Notes under the pieces: model-generated
What the model saw: only the letters and a program-made list of their open reading frames with translations
Database searches by the model: none
What the model was told of the DNA's origin: nothing
Shown here: positions 58,170-64,000 of the stretch, in pieces
Position numbering within the stretch: position 1 is the stretch's first letter
How the letters are laid out: each line of letters begins with the position of its first letter
Program-made: the position numbers and the translations under genes
Assembly (NCBI GenBank): GCA_963969395.1
Contig: OZ017800.1
Span: 18,136,479-18,200,478 of the forward strand
Source: Pseudoscleropodium purum
Lineage: Eukaryota > Streptophyta > Bryopsida > Hypnales > Brachytheciaceae
Direction: 5' to 3'
DNA: 64,000 nucleotides

Positions 58170-58455
58170 GGCGATTTACAGTTGCAATTTTTTAATTTTT
58201 TTTTAAACTTGTTGGGGCTGCTGGCGAAGCTGCCCTATTTTGTTGTCGATGATCTGGCGATAACGTAGTTGTGGCTCCCTGTTCCGTCATGGGTCCTTGA
58301 ATGCAAGACATTCACAAGCAAAAAAAACAGTAACACAACAATGTATCTCACAATTTACATAAGCAATCACTCAGGGGAATTGAACCTTGGCCATGAACCC
58401 TTGGCCAAATGCAATGAGTGATCCCACCCACCTCCAACCCAATTGGTAATTTGAT
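58170..58455. other. Boundary between DUF247 copy B and the second hAT pseudogene
   Basis: No gene recognised. The left end of the hAT-derived sequence should lie here, but no CAG-type terminus with a matching 8-bp duplication was found. Confidence 0.35.
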
Positions 58456-58459
58456 AAAA

Positions 58460-61230
58460 GAACTTGGAACTTGAAACTTGCTGGTTTAATGGAAACAGAT
58501 CTTACATATCTATTCCCCAGTGTGATTGTTCCTTCCGCCATGAAGTAATGGCCTTGGATAGAGGAAAAGTTTCAATAGTGAAGAACTCTGGTGAGAAAAG
58601 TTTCACACAAGTATCAACATATCCTATAAGGCGATTTCAAAGCTTGGACTTCATGAAGCTCAAAGTAGAAAATGTCCACTCATCCTCCATGCTACCCAAG
58701 ACCACACAAATTGCAATTTCGGCCAACTTAATGAACTTTGACAGGCGGTTCAGCATCAAGGCATTTTGCCCAATGCGAATTCAAATCTTAGTGACATGGT
58801 TTTCATCAATCGTTTCTTCCATGGCTGCTTTAGTGTGAGATTTCATCGTGAGCTTGAAGAGTGACATCTGCAAAGACATCAACCTCCCATCCAAAGTGAG
58901 ATCCACTTGTTGCAAATTGGGCTTGGCCTCACTGTCCAAGTTTACTGTACGGACCACTACAAAGTGACAGGGTTGACAGGACGGTCGGACGTGGACGTCC
59001 AGACACGGACGCTGTGTTTGCAGCGTTCGTTGACATTCGCGAACGTCGTCCGCCCCGTCCGCCTGTCCCCCCGTCCGCCCCGATATCCGTCCGCCCTGGT
59101 ACGGCCGTCTGATGGACACGCGGACTGATCTGGTCCGCATGATCTGGGCGTCCGCCCCGCCCGTCCGCCTTCCGATGGCAGGAGGGACGCTGTGTCCACT
59201 GGCATCCGTGAGGATGGACGTTCGGGTTACGGACGCTTTTTTCAGGCGGACGTAGAGATTTGTCAACCTTGCAAAGTGAGAATGCAATGTTTTGACATGC
59301 AACGAAAACAAATCGTCATAGTTGGGCTGCAATCAGTATTGAGGAAATACTATGCCAAAAGCATTAAGTAACTCAACCTCTGAAAATCGGACTTCAAGCT
59401 CAAATGTGAGCATCACTACAACATCATGGCATTGGGCCTTCACAGAAGAAATGACCACATCCAAGTCCTCCCGATTCATTGGCAACTTTTTGCCGCTAAT
59501 AGCACAAATGATATGTACTGGGTAAGGGTGGCCTCCTATATGGAAGGCAAACATCTCTCCACCATTATTCAAATTGGTTATCCACTCCTAAGAAATGGAG
59601 TAAGAATGATCATGCACAATAGCATAAAACATTTCGAAGTGTTGCTTCTGCTAAGCGGTATCTTTATTTGAATACATCATGAACAGCTCACTTTGGCATA
59701 TATTAACTGCCGCAATGTAGTCATTGATGAACACATTGTTAGATTGGGCAAATTTCATAAGAGAATTTACCGAATCAAGCAATGGCATGAGATAAGGCAA
59801 TGCAAGTAAGGTACCAACATTGCAGAGGAGGTCATAGTTGTGGTGGGCTAACTCCTTCGCAGTAAACTCAGGCTCCTTAATGGTTGCATCCTCACACATC
59901 TTCACCATAAGAGTCTTGTACTCTCCCATGACTCTCTTCAAGGGCTCCAACAACGAAAGCCATCTCGTTTTCACGTTTTGAAGCATCCGATGTCCCTCTG
60001 TTTCCACTAAGTCGGCAAGTTTTTGAAATTCCAAGTGGCGCTTTGGACTGTAGCTAAAATATGCATACATTGCTTGACACAAGTTTTCAATCTTGGCCAC
60101 AATTGGCAAGTTAGACAGAGGCTCCATAGCTCCATTAGTCTGGTGTACCATATAATGCACTCCAAGTAGAAAGGGGCCATGTATTGCTTCATCAACGTCG
60201 TCACATCGCTTCGGCATCCCTGGAAAACAAACACCCCATCTGCCCCAAAACACACAAGCCAATTTGCCACTTTGGCTACTGAGAGTCCAGAGTGATGGTT
60301 CACCATTCCTTCAATGGTTTCTTTGATAGCCAAAGCTCCATTGTCCTCTTCAAGTCGACTCAAGGAAAGCAAAATGGGGACTCTTTTGAAAGCAATGCAC
60401 GCATATAAATGAATTGACAGCCAAGACTGACCATCAATTGTGGTCACTTCATTTGCACTCAAAGAGAAGACACAAGCCTTAGAAATGACCTGCTTTGTGT
60501 GCTCCACCAATGCAATGGCCAAGTGGTCAACCATCTCCCACCCTACTACAATGCTCCAATGCTTTGTTGGAAAGTCCAGTACAAGAAGAAGTTGAAACAG
60601 GTCTCTCATCTTCTCATACTGCATAAGTGGCCGCCCTTGCATCAATAACCAAAGAATTGCCCGAAACTGCACCATTTTCCTCTTTTGTTCATTCATTGTC
60701 CCCATCGCCACCTGTTGCAAGACAATATCCCCAGCCTTCCTCAAACGTGCAAAGTATACTTTTTCATTTTTGGCATGGGCATTGTTGCTCAAGAAATAGT
60801 GTTGGCTTGCCTTTACCTTTCCAAACGAAGTAGTGGCCTTCCTTCTCCCACAATGTTTCCAAAACGAATCAAGTTTGGGAACCAATAGCTTCTCCCTCCC
60901 CTCAACATCAAAGCAGATCTTGCAACGTACCTAGCGAACACTTCTGTCTACATTGACTACGCTTTCCGCCCATGGCATTCGAGCAGCCCATGTATTCTAC
61001 CATTGTCAATTGAACTCATAACTCTTTCGACGTGAGTGGGCCAATTCATGCGTCGGAGAGGCCTCCTTCGAATCCAAGATGACGACCTTTGGAGCTATGG
61101 TAAAAGACACCACCACAATGTCATTGTCATTGACTGTAGGAGGGGTGTCAAGAGGCACATGTTCAACTTCAAGTTGACTTAGTGTTAAGTGAGAGTCTCT
61201 GAGGTTGCTCCCCTCAACCTCCATGGTAAT
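58460..61230 (-). pseudogene. Second hAT-superfamily transposase pseudogene
   Basis: On the minus strand, from about 60.98 kb: CKICFDVEGREKLLVPKLDS and FWKHCGRRKA (zinc-finger-like N-terminus), then a 292-codon frame (60885-60007) with FSLSANEVTTIDGQSW. In this motif the first catalytic Asp (SxDEVTT in the copy at 38.6 kb) is Asn. VCFGADGVFVFQGCRSDVTT, holding the second Asp, follows. A frame change near 60.2 kb leads into 60262-59651 with NVKTRWLSLLEPLKRVMGEY. Further stops precede a C-terminal part, LGSMEDEWTFSTLSFMKSKL, near 58.5 kb. It is related to, but clearly diverged from, the transposase at 36.7-39.3 kb. A MITE interrupts it at 58968-59271. Its outer ends were not found. Confidence 0.85.
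58968..59271. mobile_element. 304-bp GC-rich hAT MITE with 8-bp target duplication
   Basis: Ends are CAGGGTTGACA (58968-58978) and TGTCAACCTTG (59261-59271), inverted repeats differing at one of 11 positions. The flanks are identical 8-mers, CAAAGTGA, at 58960-58967 and 59272-59279. The interior is strikingly GC-rich and built of GTCCGCC/GGACG-type words, unlike anything around it. It interrupts the reading frame of the hAT transposase pseudogene: HSHF on one side and NLDSEAKPNLQQVDLTLDG on the other. It encodes no transposase. Confidence 0.95.
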
Positions 61231-61239
61231 AGGAAGATT

Positions 61240-62205
61240 ATAGTGAGACTATGAAGATTGAAGTCTCCCCTTGTACAGAAATTTTTTCATGATCGACTAA
61301 TGGAGAACCATGGCAAATAGAACCAATGTAAGGCGAAATAGAGGAGCTACAACAAGCACAAATGAATGAAGAAAATTAAAATAATGGAAGAGGATTGATC
61401 TACATCAAAGCATCGTGAACCTTGCCAATTTATTGTACATCAAGTCAATTGCCCACTTGCATGAATTACAAGCACCCTAGAATGCACATTGCCTATTTTA
61501 CAAAGAACCCAAATTCTCTTGCCTCAAAATTTTGAAAACTACTTAGAATCTCTAAATCCTATTCAATATCTGTTAGCAAAAGCTTCGCAAATCACACTGA
61601 ATGGTGAATGAAAGCCCGAAGGATGCATCATTCTCAAACCAAATTGGGTGCACAATTGCCTACATTTATTCAAAATTCAATGCAAAGTTCACATTCTCAC
61701 ATTACTACACTCACCAAAAAATAGTAGGAAACAAATATACCCTACACACAACTAGCAGAGAGCACTGCCAATTGGCAAGGCAAACTTAAAAAATGGGAGC
61801 TCACAACTTCTGTAAATTGGCGAAGGTAACTTGAATTTGGGGGGAGAGGCGACAACTTGCAAATGCAAGACAACTGATTGGTGACAAAAGCCAACGATGG
61901 AGATGGGGCCGAGGTGATGGAGATAGAGACAAGGCGATTGAAAAGGCAACTGCAAGGTAGCAATTGGGAGACGTGAGGTGACAGGTAGGGAAATTTTATT
62001 TTTTTTCTCTTTGGAAAATTCGCCTGCCCATTTTTTTGGGTAGTTTTAGGCAAAAGTTCGCCAATAAAAAATTCATTGCCACCGATCCTGAAACACAAAC
62101 ATGAAAATTACAGTCAGCCAATTTTTTCCTGCAATTCCCTCATCGAAAATTGCCCTATACACCATACAGATTTGGAGAGGTTTAGGTTCCGAACTAGTGT
62201 TTATT
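61240..62205. other. Gene-free stretch right of the second hAT pseudogene
   Basis: Probably includes the 5' non-coding part of the hAT-derived sequence. A GC-richer patch at 61.78-62.0 kb gives open frames on the minus strand without recognised domains. No terminal repeat was assigned. Confidence 0.35.
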
Positions 62206-62211
62206 TTATCA

Positions 62212-62243
62212 TTTTGGAGAAGTAGCTAGCTACTTCTCCAAAA
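62212..62243. repeat. Perfect 32-bp palindrome
   Basis: The half-site TTTTGGAGAAGTAGCT is followed directly by its exact reverse complement, with no spacer, in AT-rich non-coding DNA. Such head-to-head joins can arise from two transposon ends or from hairpin repair; no element is recognised on either side. Confidence 0.9.
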
Positions 62244-62569
62244 CACTATGTTGTCAATATTCAGGTGATATTCAGGTGCAACTTGGTGATATATGTATCA
62301 AAATTAGGTGATATCTAGGTGAAAATAGTAAAAATTTGGCAGAAAAAAATGAAAAATTCCTATACCATAAATAACCAACAATAGCCAAATGACAAAAAAT
62401 TGTGCATACAAAACCCCTAAACAATCAAGATACTTACAATATTCAAATTTTTGTTGTGGGGGCATTGTTCATGAAAAGGCACTCGGCTCGGTTGAATCTG
62501 ACTCCCTCCATTTGAACCACCTTTCCACCATATTAATTGCAATTTGTCAAGTCATGAACTGAACACTCC

Positions 62570-62811
62570 GTGGTAAAAACTTCAATTTTGTTAGATTAGA
62601 GGATATTTATGAGTGATGGATGAGGGAGGCATCTTTTGAGTAAACATTCTGTGGTAAAAACTTCAATTTTGTTAGATTGGAAGATATTTATGAGTGATGG
62701 ATGAGGGAGGCATCTTTTGAGTAAACATTCTGTGGTAAAAACTTCAATTTTGTTAGATTGGAGGATATTTATGAGTAATGGATGAGGGAGGCATCTTTTG
62801 AGTGGATAGTG
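62570..62811. repeat. Three tandem 81-bp repeats ending in a TIR-like sequence
   Basis: Copies start at 62570, 62651 and 62732 with GTGGTAAAAACTTCAATTTT and differ at only a few bases. The first two end GCATCTTTTGAGTAAACATTCT; the third ends GCATCTTTTGAGTGGATAGTG, which is the end sequence of the neighbouring TIR element. As 81 is divisible by three, a spurious repeated minus-strand frame results. Confidence 0.9.
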
Positions 62812-62823
62812 AGGAGAAGTACT

Positions 62824-63317
62824 CACTATCCACCCACAAGTGACTCCCCCCTTTTATTTTTGGGTTTTTAAGATTTCAAAATTTTCATTTGCAATCCTCC
62901 TCCCCCTCTTCCGTCTTACAATTTTCAAAAACCAACATAATGACAAGGTAATTCCTCCCATATCTATATCTGGTACCTATATTTAGTATTCTTTCGATAT
63001 GTGTATTCCATACACATATTCAGTATTCATCCCGTACTTGTATCTGATGTTGTATTCGTATCCGGTATCCGTGTGTAATATTTATCTTGTATTCATATCT
63101 AGTACTATGTACATATCCGGTATTCATTTTGTATTTCATATTTGGATGGCTCAGATTAAATCTCACAAGATCAACAGCTTGTGATTTTTTGAGAAATCAA
63201 TGGCAATTTCAAAGGTAAGCATTTTTTCTTAAAAAAAATCAATGGCTTGTAAATCTTTTGAGAGAGGGGGGCAACTAATGCAAACCAAGAGGGGTGCCAT
63301 CTTTTGAGTGGATAGTG
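62824..63317. mobile_element. Non-autonomous TIR element, copy 2, inverted relative to copy 1
   Basis: Ends are CACTATCCACCCACAAGTGA and ...GCCATCTTTTGAGTGGATAGTG, inverted repeats sharing CACTATCCAC(C/T)CA. Its interior is the reverse complement of 44665-45087 with moderate divergence, and it contains a degenerate GTAT(C/T)-rich middle. It begins 12 bases after the end of the 81-bp repeats. Flanking triplets (ACT and ACA) do not match, so the class remains tentative. Confidence 0.65.
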
Positions 63318-64000
63318 ACAATGGCACTTTTCAAGGTGGGCGTCTTGAAACCTAAATCAATACCGGCTGAAGTTTTAGAGCTTTGTGCAGTTTGTGTCAC
63401 AACTTCGGCACTCTGAATCGCGCCAACATTATGAAATTCACATTCAATCCCCCAGAAATGAGCTTCAAATGATTCCCTGACACCAACTGTTCACAACTCC
63501 GTGGCAGCATTATATTATCCAAAATCTCTTGCCAAACACAAAAACCTAAAAATAACTTCTAAATTGCAAATTAGCTCTCATTCTTCTCTACAACTACAGT
63601 ACCGTTCTTACTGAAATGATCAAAGCTGTGTATCTCTACCTCATGGGTTAATTCTCACAGTACCCACCAGCATCCACAATATGAATTCCTACTCTCAGAT
63701 CTTCGTTGTCTTATTACACCTATCTCCCCTGTGGATAAGTCATCTTTCAGAAAGCTAAGGTTGTATTGTCAGAAGTTAAAAGAAGAAGGCTTACCGTAAC
63801 TTTAGGTGAAATGAGGGGAGTGTCTTTCTTACTAGTAACGGTGCCGCAAACCAGTCAGCAGTTCGAAACCATGCAAGAGTTTTGAGGTGCTCCACTCTGT
63901 CACACTTAACATAACATGACCTAAATTGAATTCGATGTTCGAAGACATAAAATGTCACTCCCTTTGCAGCACTCTAACTTTATTTCCTGTCAACACTAAT
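63318..64000. other. No recognised feature
   Basis: GC content rises slightly toward the window edge, but no exon, repeat end or protein match was recognised in these 680 bases. Confidence 0.5.

Noticed and set aside
58170..62160. TIRs for the second hAT pseudogene (TAGGGTGGCGATTT near 58.16 kb against TAGGGCAATTTTCG near 62.15 kb)
   Set aside because: The similarity is weak and the 8-base flanks do not agree.
1..64000. tRNA, rRNA, CRISPR arrays and organelle-derived inserts
   Set aside because: No TTCGAATCC-type tRNA arms, rRNA-like blocks, regular spacer-repeat arrays or recognisable plastid or mitochondrial genes were seen by eye. A tRNAscan or organelle search would settle it.

Overview
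The window is eukaryotic nuclear DNA from a land plant. Most of it is very AT-rich and holds no genes. It contains decayed plant Ty3/gypsy, hAT and CACTA-type elements, a multi-exon gene with plant-type GT-AG introns, two copies of a plant-specific DUF247 gene, and plant telomere-type TTTAGGG units. The large, repeat-filled spaces and heavily decayed elements would suit a big genome such as a gymnosperm, but the species cannot be fixed from sequence alone. I saw no bacterial operons, CRISPR arrays, rRNA or tRNA genes.

Layout. 1-7.9 kb: AT-rich DNA without recognisable genes, including a 1.7-kb tract with a CCAATTTGG-like motif every 40-60 bases. 7.9-15.9 kb: one decayed Ty3/gypsy retrotransposon on the minus strand (LTR edge, primer-binding site, extra upstream ORFs, gag with several zinc knuckles, protease, reverse transcriptase; integrase and the other LTR not found). 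16.2-18.4 kb: a second motif-rich tract (GTCAATTAGAC). 18.4-26 kb: anonymous AT-rich DNA with small fold-back elements, including a CACTA-type MITE with a 3-bp target duplication. 26.3-26.5 kb: a GC-richer tandem duplication.

27.4-33.9 kb holds the only apparently intact protein-coding gene. It is on the minus strand, with five exons whose splice phases agree and about 1,002 codons. It encodes a basic, Ser/Arg/Ala-rich protein with two WEEAPGxP motifs, as in plant DUF688-type proteins. Its exons are GC-rich and its introns AT-rich, with many local tandem duplications. Three uORFs with overlapping stop and start codons precede the ATG.

35.5-44.5 kb contains a 4,470-bp hAT transposon with 15-bp terminal repeats and an 8-bp target duplication. 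The matching unoccupied site survives at 44.34 kb in a paralogous block. Between them is a DEAH-box (DHX36-type) RNA helicase pseudogene with several frameshifts.

45-50 kb is AT-rich and gene-free. 50.4-58.2 kb carries two broken DUF247 genes as an inverted pair (arms about 1.7-1.8 kb, spacer about 4.2 kb); one arm has three telomere-type units inside its coding sequence. 58.4-61.2 kb is a second hAT transposase pseudogene interrupted by a 304-bp GC-rich hAT MITE with a perfect 8-bp target duplication. 62.2-63.3 kb has a 32-bp perfect palindrome, three 81-bp tandem repeats, and a TIR-bounded repeat whose inverted relative lies at 44.7 kb.

Functionally, one host gene appears alive and the rest records successive transposition, local duplication and break repair. 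I found no clear new multi-gene system. The most informative structures are the hAT insertion with its preserved empty site, the nested hAT MITE, the DUF247 inverted pair with its telomeric insertion, the two short-motif tracts and the chained uORFs.
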